The notes under the pieces: model-generated
What the model was told of the DNA's origin: nothing
Databases searched by the model: none
The model's input: the letters and a program-made list of their open reading frames with translations, nothing else
Program-made: the position numbers and the translations under genes
In this document: positions 12,335-22,091 of the stretch, piece by piece
Position numbering within the stretch: the stretch's first letter is position 1
Layout of the letters: the number at the start of each line of letters is the position of its first letter
Assembly: GCA_024516155.1 (NCBI GenBank)
Contig: JAJJXM010000057.1
Location: 372,001 to 436,000, forward strand
Source of the DNA: Pyronema omphalodes
Taxonomy: Eukaryota > Ascomycota > Pezizomycetes > Pezizales > Pyronemataceae
Direction of reading: 5' to 3'
Length of the DNA: 64,000 bases

Positions 12335-12900
12335 TTCGAGGGATTAACGGAGGTGCCAGATGTTGGTTTCGTCGTTATATTGAATTCGAGTTGCTGCGTA
12401 TTCGTTTCCAAGTTGTCGAGCAATTTCGATTTCGTCCAGGACGACGGGGTTCTGAGGGAACGGAAAATGGGTAATAGATTGATGAATTCGTAGAACCAGA
12501 GGTTGTGAAGCATGTAAAGCTTGTTGTAATCGAGAGTTGACGGTAGAGCCGGCAGGTCTTGATTATGCAGTTATGATGTAACGGCGAACAAGGGAGAGAT
12601 AGCTGACGGAGAACCTGAGGGCTCTTCTCAATTATTCACTCTTGATTTCAATGAAGATAACCTTATAATAACTTCGACGTTAGAAACTCTCAAGCTGTGT
12701 CGAGCATCAACTTAGAGACTTTCTGTGTTTAAAAGTTTAAGGAGATGAACAAAGATTTCAAGGGACAAAGAGATCCAAAGACGGGGACGAGAACGAGGAT
12801 GTAAACAAAGATTTCGACAAAGTATTTGAATTTGTAAATAAACAAATAACTGTGTAAGGAGAAAAGAAAAACAAAATAAACAAACAAAGAAACAGTCCTC

Positions 12901-12907
12901 TTATATA
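12901..12907 (-). promoter_or_regulatory. TATA box of gypsy A 5' LTR
   Basis: The sense strand reads GTATATAAGAGG. The box is conserved at 6619-6625 in the other LTR and lies downstream of the motif-rich U3 region, the expected place for a core promoter. Confidence 0.65.
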
Positions 12908-13124
12908 CAATTTTTCCTCCTTACACGCCGAGCCACTATTTGCAGATTTTTCCCGAAAAATAACTAAGTAAACAATGCGGTCGCGGTTGCGCGTTCTAGA
13001 GGCGCTAAGGCGTTCGTACCAAATCAGCATGTTTGCGTGCACAGCCTCGCCGCGCACTCGTTAGCATATCTCGCGTGCGCGATAGCGTAACTCGCGTGCG
13101 CGGTAGCGTGCTTCGCGTGCGCGC

Positions 13125-13600
13125 TAGCGTAACCCTAAGCGTAGTCACGCGCGCGCTTCCGTAACCCTAATCTTGCGCGTGCGTCCGTAACCCTAACCCT
13201 AGCTGTGCGTGTACGGTCACAAACCTAACCCTAGTTTGTGTGCGTGCGGGCGCAACCCTAACCCTAGTCACGTGAATCCAGATCAGCTGCGATTGGAAAC
13301 ATGGTGCAATACTGATAAGGTCACATGACTAGATCTTATCTTATCGATAAGATGATCGTGCCCTAGCCCTAGTCACGTGTGCGCACATTAGTTGACCAGT
13401 GCGCGTGCATACTGATCTACTACTGATTAGAGACACGTGACCGATCTTATCTAATCGGATAAGATGATCGGTAGACCGTAGGTATGGAATTTCCGAAAAG
13501 GGATCCGAGCAGACCCCTAACCCTGGGGATAGGTCACGTGACCTTTTTGACAATTTGAGAATTGAACGTAACCCTAACCCAGGCGAGTCACGTGTGATGA
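13125..13600 (-). promoter_or_regulatory. U3 motif cluster: CCCTAA repeats and five CACGTG boxes
   Basis: Telomere-type CCCTAA/CCCTAG units recur between about 13130 and 13575, several in tandem pairs (for example near 13190, 13225 and 13255). CACGTG palindromes lie at 13269-13274, 13374-13379, 13434-13439, 13535-13540 and 13589-13594. A perfect 16-bp palindrome (ATCTTATCGATAAGAT) is at 13338-13353. The 3' LTR has a matching cluster at about 6845-7345. CACGTG is the core site of bHLH proteins such as Cbf1 and Pho4 in yeasts. The regulatory role is inferred. Confidence 0.6.
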
Positions 13601-13722
13601 TCGAAGACCGAAGCATAATAGCAATAAATAAACAAACGAGTGCTGAATAATGAAGCGAATGATAATAGGTGAATGAATGACGAGGAGGGGGAAGGTAATA
13701 ATTCTCGAGCGGTAACACGCCG

Positions 13723-15012
13723 CTGATGGATGTTGTCTATTCACCGGCGGTCATGGTGGTATCAGTGATGGGGTTGGTTTCGGCGGGAATGTTGTTGTAG
13801 GTGGTGTCTGGGCGGGTTTTCTGCCATGCCTCTCTCACTATTCCTACTTGTACTGGGCATTTCGTGCTGTACGCTGCGTGTTGGGTGTCAGCATGTCCTG
13901 CGGCTACGCAGTTCGAGCATCTGTAAACGGTGTGGATGTACTTCCTGCCCTTCTGTTTGGGGCATTCTCCACAGAAGTGGTATTCCGTTGGGTGTATGGC
14001 GGCGCATATAGCGCAGGTAGGGCCATTGTCGGCAGCGCACGTTGCATGGTGGTGGCCAAACTTCTGGCACCTACGGCACTGGTCGATGGGCGCGGTGGAG
14101 AAGAACTCGGGTGACCTTCCGTGGTTCGAATAGGACGACGACTTTCGTGCGTTTCAATGTGTTGTAGTCGTTGACGGAGCTGAGGGCGATCATGACGCTC
14201 GACGCCGACTTTCCGGCCCGTTCGTCGGGGTGAGATATGTATCGCGGTGGTTGGGTTAATCTGACGGAGTGGTTACGTTCGATTTCGGCTTGCAGGCTTT
14301 GCATGCCTGCCTCGGACTCTGGGTAGATATCGGTTGGTACTCCGTTGACTGCCAGTTTGTACCACTTCTCATTCATGCGGGGGGGCAGCAACGCAGGGTG
14401 TACTTTGCGGGCGGCTTCCAGTATGAGGGGCAGATGGGGGGTGATATCAGCGGGTGTATTCTGAGGGGGGGGGGGGTCAAAATAAGATTTCCTTTGACGT
14501 TCTTCTTCACCATTGAGATAGAAACGCTCTCAGGAGCATTTGCTTTGCGCAAGGCGTCATTGACGGCGACTCCGATTGCTATTTTGGAGCTCTCTGGGAA
14601 GGAACGGGGGTCTGGGCATGGGATAATAATGTCGGTGTGGGGGGGGGGGGATTCTTTCCTTTGGGCTTTGGCAGGCTTAGGGGTTTGTTTAGGAGGCATG
14701 GGGGCAGCAGCGGGGAATAACTTTTTCGTTGCGGGTCCTTCTTCTAGCCACGGGGTGGTGGGGTTCAGATCGGGGCGGGGGGCATGGACGGCGAGGGGGA
14801 TCTTGTGTTTCTTGAGCTTGTTTTCGGCTTCAAGAGAGCGTTTTTTCCAGTAGGCAAGTTCCTTGGGGGAGGGGGCAGCGGGGGTGGGGGCGTGAATAGA
14901 GGGGAGGTCGTTGGATTCGGGGGGGGTGGAGCGGGAATACTGGAGTTCTCGGGGGTGGAGGGTTCGACGGCGGAAAGGAGGGCTGAGATGTCTTCGTTGG
15001 GGAGTATGACGG
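13723..15012 (-). pseudogene. LINE X1 ORF1, C-terminal part with zinc knuckles (broken)
   Basis: This is the second half of the LINE's nucleic-acid-binding ORF1 protein. It is spread over frames 14373-14699, 14071-14391 and 13888-14070, so at least two frameshifts are present. Recognisable pieces match X2 and X3: MNEKWYKLAVNGVPTD, VRLTQPPRYISHPDERAGK, and cysteine/histidine-rich zinc-knuckle remnants. G runs at 14467-14477 and 14640-14650 are likely slip sites. The first ORF2 codons lie at the left end, with the ATG changed to GTG. The other half of ORF1 lies beyond gypsy B. Confidence 0.82.
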
Positions 15013-15552
15013 TGTCAGGGAACTGAGAACGGACGTTCAAGGAACACACTGAACACTACCGGCAAGAGGGACTAGGCAGGTTCCGGGACGGGGAACGGCA
15101 GGACAAGGACCGAAGTGCTCGTCAGACGGACGGCACACAAAACAGGAACAGGGACAAGGACAAGAGTGACGTAGGACTTGGGAGAAGAAGCCTTATATTA
15201 GGAGCAAGGAGAAGACACAAGACGTTCGATGGAGAATCTCGACAACGGGGAGGCAAGCCTCCTTATGTACAAAGGGGCGGCCAGCACTCTTGCTGGGCCG
15301 TCATACAATCATCGCTACATGAGCTTCCGTTCTCCATCAATTCACCTGCGACGCCACAGCTCTCCAGCTCGTGGTACGTCATCCATCATCAACCAGTCTC
15401 TCAGTCACAATGGCACGGCACACACAACAACACAACAACACATCGGCAACACAACACAACACGGCAAGACAACGGCACGATGTCAATCAACAACCACGAC
15501 AACACAACGATGATGCAACAACACAACGGCTCGTCAGCCGTGTGCCGTGACA
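15013..15552 (-). repeat. 3' LTR of gypsy B
   Basis: 540 bp, TGTCAGGG to CGTGACA on the plus strand, nearly identical to 20904-21443. The frame at 15229-15513 is an LTR artefact that recurs at 21120-21401. Confidence 0.96.
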
Positions 15553-15563
15553 GTACCCCCCCG
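15553..15563 (-). promoter_or_regulatory. Polypurine tract of gypsy B
   Basis: The sense strand reads CGGGGGGGTAC, abutting the 3' LTR and following the pol stop (TAA, 15564-15566). Gypsy D has the same tract. Confidence 0.75.
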
Positions 15564-18500
15564 TTAGGCTCGAGTTCCTACGAGAGGAGAAGGTTTGTCT
15601 GGGTATAACTGATGGAATTTCTCAGCGGCCTCAGTTTCGGATAGGTTCGTTTCCGGTTCCCAGGTTGGAGAGTCATGGCCGGTCCACTTGACGAGGTACT
15701 GCAGGTTTCCTCTTGACCAACGGCTATCCAGAATTTCGTCCACGAACCATTCTTCTTCGCCGTCTACTACTACCGGTAGGGGCAGTGGAATAATCTGGCC
15801 AGGGAGGGGGTCCGAAGGGGCTGGGTTTAGTAGGGACACGGGGAAGGTCCTGTGGTGTTTCATGGTCTCCGGTATATCCAATTCATAGGCGTGGGATCCA
15901 ATAGGCCGTAACACGGTGAAGGGGCCTAGGTGTTTGTTTTCTAGTTTCTTTGAGGGGCGGCGGGTTCTTAGGTTGCGGGCGTCCAGCCATACCAGGTCTC
16001 CTGGTTTGAAGACCAGCGCGGGGAGGCGGGAATTGTCGGCGGCTTCTATGTGGCGGGCTTGGGCGTATTTCATTTCCGAACGTAAGACGTCATGGATGTG
16101 TGACATCCTTTCCGCTACCTCGTTCGCTTTCACTTCTTCAGGATTGTCTGTCCTGATTTCCAGTTCGAAAGAGCACTTGGGGTGTCGACCGTATATAGCG
16201 TAGAACGGAGACAGCGACGTTGTATCCGATACTTGGTTATTTGCAGCAAATTCTGCCAGTGGTAAAAATTTCTTCCAATCGTCTTGTAAATAACAGACGT
16301 ACGCGCGGAGATATTGCTCCGTAACCGCGTTAATTCTCTCTGTTTGGCCGTCGGTTTGGGGATGGAAGGCCGTACTCGTGGCAATTTCGATACCCATGCA
16401 ATTTGCCAAGTGTTTCCAGAAATGGGCCACAAATTGCGGACCGCGGTCGGACACTACTGTGTCTGGCAGGCCGTGTAGTTTGAACACGTTTTCCAGGAAG
16501 AGTTGCGCGAAGCCTTCTGCGTCTGTCGTGGAATGACAGGGCACTAAGTGCCGCTGTTTCGTTAGTCGGCAAAAGATCGCACATATTGCGTCGGAGCCTT
16601 CTGATGTCAGTAGTCCAGTAACAAAGTCCACCGATATATTCTGCCAAGGCTGGTGCGGGACCGGTAGGGGCTTCAAGGTTCCATAGGGTGCGTGGCGGGT
16701 AGCCTTTGTTCTTTCACAGGTGTGGCAATTTCGGACGAATTGGTCCACATCTTTTCTCATCGAGGGCCAGTAATAATTCCTGGCGAGGAGTTCGAAAGTC
16801 TTTGCACGGCCCGGGTGTCCCATAGTGGGGGGGTCGTGGTGATCTTGTAGTAGTTTCAATCGTAGTTTATCCAGCGCGGGGACATAGAGGCAATCTCGGT
16901 AGTACAATCTGTTTTCCAACGCGGAGCAATCGGCGAGTGATATGTCCTTACAGATTTGTGTGCCATCTTCCAGCATTCCCAACACTTGGTTGGGGAATGA
17001 ATCTGTCTTGTAGCCCTCTGTGAACAGGAGGTCTACTTCGGAAGGTGCGAGTTTCATGGGCGGAGTCATGCATAACTGAAAGTTCTGTGGCTTCAGAACA
17101 GCTTGCTGGTTCGCCAGTATGCGTTCGTCTCCCTCTTCCGGGAGGTCGGCGGCTCTTCTAGTCAGGGCGTCCGGTTTTCCTCCCAACGTTCCCGGTCGAT
17201 AGGTGATCACAAAGTTAAACCGAGACAGGAACTCGGACCAGCGTGCTTGTCGTCTGTTCAGCCGCTTTGTCGTCATAAAGTATTCGAGATTTTTGTGATC
17301 CGTCAATACTTTTATAGGGAAGGCGGAGCCCTCTAAGTGGGGACGCCATTCCTCGAAACAACGAACTATTGCCAGTAGTTCTTTGTCGTAGATTTCGTAG
17401 TTGCATTCTGCCGGGGAATGCTTCTTGGAATAAAATGCGACGGGGTGTAACACGTTATCGTCGTCGTATTGTGATAAAACTCCAGCAGACACATAGTCAG
17501 ATGCGTCTGTTTCTACTACAATCGGTTTCTCGTAGTCGAAGTGCTTGAGAATCGGTGCTGATGTAAATGCATCCTTCAGTCGGTCGAAGGCGCTTTGCTG
17601 ATCGTTACCCCAGGTAAAGGGGATTGCTTTACCATCTTTCTTTTTGGTCAGGGCCGTCAGAGGGGAGACCACTTTTGAGTAGTCTTTGATAAATCTTCGA
17701 TAGAAATTCGCGAAGCCCAGGAACTCTTGGACCTGTTTCAAATTGGTTGGTTCCTTCCAATCTCTCACTGTGGCTACTTTGGAATCCATCATGCGTGCGC
17801 CGTCGCGGCCGATGTTGTAGCCCAGGTACTGTACTTCTGCCTTCGCAAACTTACACTTCTCTGGCTTCAAGTGCAGTTTTTCTTGTTTGAGTCGTTCCAA
17901 GATGTTTCGGACGTGTGCGGTGTGATCGGACTTTGTTTCGGAGAATACGAGGATATCGTCCAAGTATGCCGTACAAAACTGGTCTAGGTATGGTCTCAGG
18001 ACATCATTTATAAATGCCTGGAAATCGGCAGGCGCGTTGGTGAGCCCAAAGGGCATCACTTTCGATTCAAACAGGCCGTACCGTGTGCGGAAGGCCGTCT
18101 TCCATTCTTCGTCCTCTGCCATTCTGATAAGGTTATAAGCGCTGCGGACATCAAGGGTCGTAAAGTATTGAGCTTTGGAAAGATTCATCATCGTTTCCTG
18201 TATCAATGGCAGCGGGTACCGGTTCTTCTCGGTACCTTCATTGAGTCTCCGGTAGTCGACACACAGGCGTAGGGATCCGTCTGATTTTTTCACGAATAAT
18301 ATCGGCGAGGCGGCTGGTGATTGGGAGCGTTGTATAAATCCTTTCTCCAAATTCTCATCGAGCCACGTTTTCAGCGTCTGCAACTCGTTGCGTGACAGCG
18401 AGTATAGCGGGCCAAAGGGGGGGACGAATCCCTCTTTCAGTGGGATCTTGTGGTCGTAGGGTCGGTGCGGGGGGAGTTCCTTCGCATTGACCTCCTTGAA

Positions 18501-19292
18501 TAAATCGAGGTAGTCATGATAGTCTTCGGGGATCATGTCTTTCAGTTCGTCCTCCGTGAGGGGGGGCTTGTCTTGTAGGGCGACGGTGATCTCGTCCAAC
18601 GATAGCGAGAACACTGTCAGGCTTTCGTCTTCTACCATTTCTTTGAAGTCGGAGATGGTTAGACTTGAGATCTCTATTGGGGGTTCTTCCGGGGGGTCGG
18701 GGACCGAGTCTTCTAACTCCGGCATGGGGTTTGTGTCGGGCTCGTGGACAGCGGGAGGGGGCCTCGAGTCCAGGACCTCGACACCGGTTGTGCTTACAGG
18801 CAATGGGGTGCAGTTCCTTAGGCAGTATTGGGAGTCGAAGCTTACAGTGTTGGAACTGAAGCTTATTGTTACATCGTGTTTCTTCAACCATGGGATACCC
18901 AACACCACCGGGTAGTGACCCAGCTTGGTGACAAACATGGGAAGGATTTCCGAGTGACCGTTGATGGTACACTCTACTTGGGCGAGGTGTGTGATTTTTC
19001 CTGAGGATATGGGGCGGCCGTCGATAACTTCGACCGTTCGAGCGGTGGATAGGGGGGTTAGAGGGAGTTTGTGATGGCGGGCGAAATTGCGGTCAACAAA
19101 GGCGATACCAGTGGCTCCGCAGTCAACGAGCGCTACTGTTTTCACGGAGCGGTTATTGGAAAACAAGGAACAGGAGAGGACAAGGTGTTTGCATTCTAAC
19201 TTTCCAGTAAAACTTGCGCCCGATAATAGCAATGTATCAGCAATAATATTCCCACCAGCGGCAGAGCCATCTTCTTGCAGCTGGTTTATTCT
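15564..19292 (-). CDS. pol: Gypsy B pol polyprotein (protease, RT, RNase H, integrase, chromodomain)
   Basis: The frame has 1242 codons, entered by -1 frameshifting from gag; its first ATG is at 19232. Numbered from that ATG: protease with LVDCGATG near residue 36, a DCG variant of the usual D-S/T-G; RT with FCTAYLDD near 420; RNase H with VETDASDY near 570; integrase zinc region HHDPPTMGHPG...CHTC near 795-835; DDE core VDFVTG, SDRGPQF and QTERIN near 867, 930 and 965; GPF module near 1100; chromodomain (WFVDEIL...YLVKWTGHD...TWEPETNL) near 1157-1207. The chromodomain places it in the chromoviruses, which in known cases target marked chromatin. No inactivating change was seen, so the protein may be functional. 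Confidence 0.95.
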   Translation of the reverse strand, partial: RINQLQEDGSAAGGNIIADTLLLSGASFTGKLECKHLVLSCSLFSNNRSVKTVALVDCGATGIAFVDRNFARHHKLPLTPLSTARTVEVIDGRPISSGKITHLAQVECTINGHSEILPMFVTKLGHYPVVLGIPWLKKHDVTISFSSNTVSFDSQYCLRNCTPLPVSTTGVEVLDSRPPPAVHEPDTNPMPELEDSVPDPPEEPPIEISSLTISDFKEMVEDESLTVFSLSLDEITVALQDKPPLTEDELKDMIPEDYHDYLDLFKEVNAKELPPHRPYDHKIPLKEGFVPPFGPLYSLSRNELQTLKTWLDENLEKGFIQRSQSPAASPILFVKKSDGSLRLCVDYRRLNEGTEKNRYPLPLIQETMMNLSKAQYFTTLDVRSAYNLIRMAEDEEWKTAFRTRYGLFESKVMPFGLTNAPADFQAFINDVLRPYLDQFCTAYLDDILVFSETKSDHTAHVRNILERLKQEKLHLKPEKCKFAKAEVQYLGYNIGRDGARMMDSKVATVRDWKEPTNLKQVQEFLGFANFYRRFIKDYSKVVSPLTALTKKKDGKAIPFTWGNDQQSAFDRLKDAFTSAPILKHFDYEKPIVVETDASDYVSAGVLSQYDDDNVLHPVAFYSKKHSPAECNYEIYDKELLAIVRCFEEWRPHLEGSAFPIKVLTDHKNLEYFMTTKRLNRRQARWSEFLSRFNFVITYRPGTLGGKPDALTRRAADLPEEGDERILANQQAVLKPQNFQLCMTPPMKLAPSEVDLLFTEGYKTDSFPNQVLGMLEDGTQICKDISLADCSALENRLYYRDCLYVPALDKLRLKLLQDHHDPPTMGHPGRAKTFELLARNYYWPSMRKDVDQFVRNCHTCERTKATRHAPYGTLKPLPVPHQPWQNISVDFVTGLLTSEGSDAICAIFCRLTKQRHLVPCHSTTDAEGFAQLFLENVFKLHGLPDTVVSDRGPQFVAHFWKHLANCMGIEIATSTAFHPQTDGQTERINAVTEQYLRAYVCYLQDDWKKFLPLAEFAANNQVSDTTSLSPFYAIYGRHPKCSFELEIRTDNPEEVKANEVAERMSHIHDVLRSEMKYAQARHIEAADNSRLPALVFKPGDLVWLDARNLRTRRPSKKLENKHLGPFTVLRPIGSHAYELDIPETMKHHRTFPVSLLNPAPSDPLPGQIIPLPLPVVVDGEEEWFVDEILDSRWSRGNLQYLVKWTGHDSPTWEPETNLSETEAAEKFHQLYPDKPSPLVGTRA

Positions 19293-20636
19293 TTTCCCGA
19301 CACCTCTTCTTCAGTATCCAATAATTCCACGCTCGCCACTTTAACATTCGTCCTGGCGGGGCACGACGCAGCCATGTGGCCGAGGCCACCGCAGTAGAGG
19401 CAACGTCCTTCTGACAGGCGGGTCGCGCGCTCCTGTGCCGACAGTTGCTGACGGGGTCCCTGGGCAGGGGTTTGCTTGCTGGAGGAGGCGGTGGTGGCTT
19501 GGGTAGCGGGGGTGGGGCGACTGGTGACATGGGTGGCGGTGGTAGTGGGTTTAACTTGGCCGCGGTTGGTACGCAGCTTGCAGAGGTTCTCAAGTGCTCT
19601 CAATTGGGAGTCCAATTTTTGGCACTGGTCAACGAATTCGTGCATCGTGGTCATGGGCGGGGCACCAACCAACTTCTCGTGCAGCTCGAGGGACAGGCCG
19701 TTACGCAGGGCATCCATGGTGGCGGCTTCGTCCCAGCCTAACTCTGCGACTAGGCGGGAGAACTCTGCATAATAGTCCGAAAATTCGCGGTTGTTTTGTC
19801 GGAGATTTTGTAGTTTGAAACGAGCCGTTGCGCGCTCGTCCGGGTCTCCAAAGGTACGCTGTAAAATTTTAATGATGTCCTCGACGTCGTTGAGGGCCCA
19901 GCGGTTGCCATTTTCCTTGATATAAGGAAGGATGTGATCCAAGGCGCGTCCGCGGAGGCGGCCCATGGCATAAGAAATCCGTTTATGGGGGGTCGGGAAA
20001 CGTAGTTCGTCGCTCACCAACTTGATGCGAAGCAAGGAGACAAAGCGGCGGAGGTCCTCCCTGTTGGACCCGTCGAAGGTTGGCGGATCCGAGATTTTGT
20101 CCCCGGTCACGCGGATGCCGGGGGAGGCGAGTAGCGCGTTGATGAGTTCACGCTGGCGGGTGAGCTCCTTCTCGTAGTAGTGGATTTCATTTGTATCGGC
20201 TTGTTCCTCCGGGGTTAGGAGGATCTCGGGGTCTCGGGGGGGGGGGGGTCTTGGAATTGGTGCGATTATAGCGGGGGCTGGGGCTGCGGCTGCGGCTGTG
20301 GTAGGGGGTGCGGCGGCTCGCGGTGCTGGTTCTGGGCCGTTCGGGTAAACCTGGACGGAGCCAGTCTGGATCACGACAGGGGGAATGGGGGCAGGGGTGG
20401 GAGCTTCCGGAGCGCGGGAGGCGACAACGGCTGGATACCCGAGTGCTGTTACGGGAGCCGGGGGTTTCCGCGAGGTCGTTTAAGAGATAACCCGTGGGGT
20501 GGTCCTGAGCGTCTAAGATGGATTGTGCGAGTTGTTTGGTGAAGGTAAGCGGTTCATGGCCGTCAGGGAACTGGGTCATGGCGGCAGCGTTCACAATTTG
20601 CTGCCAGTGTCCTTCGTCAATAAGTTTAATATGCAT
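19286..20636 (-). pseudogene. gag: Gypsy B gag with zinc knuckle, one 1-nt insertion
   Basis: Gag starts at ATG 20634-20636 (MHIKLIDEGHWQQ), overlapping the end of ORF0 by 11 nt. Near 20428 B has one base more than D, so the N-terminal frame (20636 to about 20430) runs into a wrong frame. The rest is open from about 20374 to 19286. It shows a proline/alanine-rich linker, the capsid region (PPTFDGSNRE, RTFGDPDERATARF, FSDYYAEFSRL) and a knuckle CLYCGGLGHMAASC. It ends SGKE and TAA. The indel is the only damage seen, so this copy likely needs gag from elsewhere. Confidence 0.88.
19292..19298 (-). promoter_or_regulatory. Predicted -1 frameshift site, gypsy B
   Basis: In gag phase G GGA AAA is followed by GAA TAA. 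Slipping back one base gives AGA ATA AAC CAG, which is the start of the open pol frame. The plus-strand complement TTTTCCC is at these coordinates. Confidence 0.8.
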
Positions 20637-20868
20637 TCTGGCGGGCTCTGAGGATTGGCTTGAGTCTGATGGTGCGGCGGATGTGCTCCTGATAAGTGTA
20701 GTCCTGGTGTTCCCAGCGGACCACAAGGTAGCAGTTATTTCCTGCTCGTCTGATGGTTCTTCGCACTGCGCCAGCGAATCTGTCGGGGATCCCAAAGGTT
20801 TCGTTTAAGGTATGCGTTTCCAGAGCTTGTTTTAGTGCGTAGGTCCAGGCAGAACCGGTGGGGTTCAT
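20626..20868 (-). CDS. ORF0, 80-codon ORF upstream of gypsy gag
   Basis: It starts MNPTGSAWTYALKQ (ATG 20866-20868) and ends ARQNAY. Its stop overlaps the gag ATG in the string ATGCATATTAA. Gypsy D has an ORF of the same length, position and overlap with nine amino-acid differences and no indel or stop, which argues that it is translated. No known domain is recognised; it is arginine-rich in the second half with a YLVVRWE stretch. It could be an N-terminal gag module expressed by frameshift or reinitiation. An open extension runs upstream to 20940 into the LTR. Confidence 0.65.
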   Translation of the reverse strand: MNPTGSAWTYALKQALETHTLNETFGIPDRFAGAVRRTIRRAGNNCYLVVRWEHQDYTYQEHIRRTIRLKPILRARQNAY

Positions 20869-20892
20869 GCGTGTCGGTTGAATAATTAATCG

Positions 20893-20901
20893 ATCGAACG
20901 T
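20893..20901 (-). promoter_or_regulatory. Candidate self-primer binding site, gypsy B
   Basis: Just inside the 5' LTR (two bases away) the sense strand reads ACGTTCGAT, the exact complement of ATCGAACGT at 21113-21121 in the LTR. No TGG-starting tRNA primer site is seen here. The pair matches the self-priming design known from Tf1 of fission yeast, where the mRNA 5' end folds back as primer. Confidence 0.55.
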
Positions 20902-20903
20902 AA

Positions 20904-21443
20904 TGTCAGGGAACTGAGAACGGACGTTCAAAGAACACACTGAACACTACCGGCAAGAGGGACTAGGCAGGTTCCGGGACGGGGAACGGCAGGACAAGGA
21001 CCGAAGTGCTCGTCAGACGGACGGCACACAAAACAGGAACAGGGACAAGGACAAGAGTGACGTAGGACTTGGGAGAAGAAGCCTTATATTAGGAGCAAGG
21101 AGAAGACACAAGACGTTCGATGGAGAATCTCGACAACGGGGAGGCAAGCCTCCTTATGTACAAAGGGGCGGCCAGCACTCTTGCTGGGCCGTCATACAAT
21201 CATCGCTACATGAGCTTCCGTTCTCCATCAATTCACCTGCGACGCCACAGCTCTCCAGCTCGTGGTACGTCATCCATCATCAATCAGTCTCTCAGTCACA
21301 ATGGCACGGCACACACAACAACACAACAACACATCGGCAACACAACACAACACGGCAAGACAACGGCACGATGTCAATCAACAACCACGACAACACAATG
21401 ATGATGCAACAACACAACGGCTCGTCAGCCGTGTGCCGTGACA
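20904..21443 (-). repeat. 5' LTR of gypsy B
   Basis: 540 bp. On the sense strand a TACATAA box (plus 21154-21160) lies about 35 nt before ATCGAACGT (21113-21121), the inferred transcript start. A GGAGGC/GCCTCC inverted repeat sits between them. AATATAAGG follows as a weak poly(A)-type signal; gypsy D has AATAAA there. Confidence 0.93.
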
Positions 21444-21448
21444 GACGG

Positions 21449-22091
21449 GGGCAATGCGGGACAAAAGATCGTGGAGGGCACGGATTGTGGACTGGTATTT
21501 GTGGATAGATCGGAACGCCTGAGAGACTCTGCCGTTCGTGGCTCTGTCTGAGTGTCGGAACATGTCCGTGGCGGTGTTGAGATTGTCGTTAAGTTGGTCG
21601 ATGGATGTCGCGAGGCTGTCGGTGGTGAGGGAGGTAGATAGGGGGTTGTCGGTGTCACGGCGGAGGCGTTGGACTCCGGCAGGGACTGGGGTGGTGTCGG
21701 CGGCGATGTGGGTGATAGTGTGGGCGGTGGAGGCAGCGGGGCGTTTTTTCGATTTTTCGGTGTTGCGTTGAACGGTGTACTTGGGGTCGGGGTTGGTCAA
21801 TACGTCGGGGGTTTCGTTGGTATCAGGGAGGGTTTTCTTATTGTGGGGGCTCTTGGGGGGAGTGTTGCTGGTGTTGCGCGCGACGGGGGTGGGGGAGCTC
21901 TCGCGGGAAGACGCGTCTTCGTCGCTAGAGTCATCGCTGACGTTAGAGCACGTGTCGACGTGCATTTCCGTGTCAGACGCGTCGGACCCTTGCGGCTCCG
22001 GGTTAGCGCGTTTTTCTTTCGCGAGCGCTCGAGGGGGTGCTTTGTCGGGGGGCAGGGGCTGTTTCTCAACAGCGGAGGATCGGGTAGGCAT
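21449..22091 (-). pseudogene. LINE X1 ORF1, N-terminal part
   Basis: ORF1 starts MPTRSSAVEKQPLPP at 22091 and runs open into the gypsy B insertion. Features are an acidic serine-rich stretch (SDDSSDEDASSRESS), a basic segment (KSKKRPAASTAHTITHI) and predicted helix DQLNDNLNTATDMFRHSD. The same N-terminus is found in X2 and X3. It would be the part of the LINE RNA-binding protein before the zinc knuckles. Confidence 0.82.

Larger units (their letters stand above)
6295..13717 (-). mobile_element. Gypsy A, Ty3/gypsy chromovirus, complete but decayed
   Basis: A 7423-bp element with two LTRs (6295-7461 and 12577-13717), both TGTAAC...ACA. The flanks are a 5-bp duplication, cggcg (6290-6294) and cgccg (13718-13722), with one mismatch. 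It sits at the ORF1/ORF2 junction of LINE X1. The minus strand reads gag then pol with protease, RT, RNase H, integrase and a C-terminal chromodomain. Gag has an in-frame TGA at 12140-12142. Pol has a TGA at 10221, a frameshift near 8368, a stop at 8242-8244 and a TAG at 7594-7596. The two LTRs differ by indels and many substitutions, so it is older than B or D. Confidence 0.95.
12577..13717 (-). repeat. 5' LTR of gypsy A
   Basis: 1141 bp, starting TGTAACGGCG and ending GGTAACA on the plus strand. On the sense strand the order is U3 (13717 downward) with CACGTG boxes and TTAGGG-like repeats, a TATATAA box at 12901-12907, then R/U5. Open frames inside are not coding. Confidence 0.95.
15013..21443 (-). 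mobile_element. Gypsy B, young chromovirus with intact pol
   Basis: The element is 6431 bp with two 540-bp LTRs (15013-15552 and 20904-21443) and a perfect 5-bp duplication gacgg (15008-15012 and 21444-21448), inserted in ORF1 of LINE X1. By eye the LTRs differ at about three positions, so insertion was recent. Order on the minus strand is LTR, leader, 80-codon ORF0, gag, -1 frameshift site, pol, polypurine tract, LTR. Pol is open throughout with catalytic residues present; gag carries one extra base. Gypsy D is the same family in the opposite orientation. Confidence 0.97.

Noticed and set aside
12229..12513. 94-codon ORF (MLHNLWFYEFINLLPIF...) upstream of and overlapping gypsy A gag, compared with ORF0 of B and D
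   Set aside because: No similarity by eye to ORF0 and most of it overlaps gag in another frame; with one copy it cannot be told from chance.
12560..12860. Self-primer pairing in gypsy A (ATAACTG near 12573 against CAGTTAT near 12846)
   Set aside because: Only 7 bases match and the spacing from the TATA box is about 55 nt, so it is not better than chance. No tRNA primer site was recognised either.
15229..15513. 94-codon ORF in the gypsy B LTR, repeated at 21120-21401
   Set aside because: It is repeated because LTRs are duplicated; the content is Thr/Gln-rich low complexity and the frame is not kept in the gypsy D LTR.
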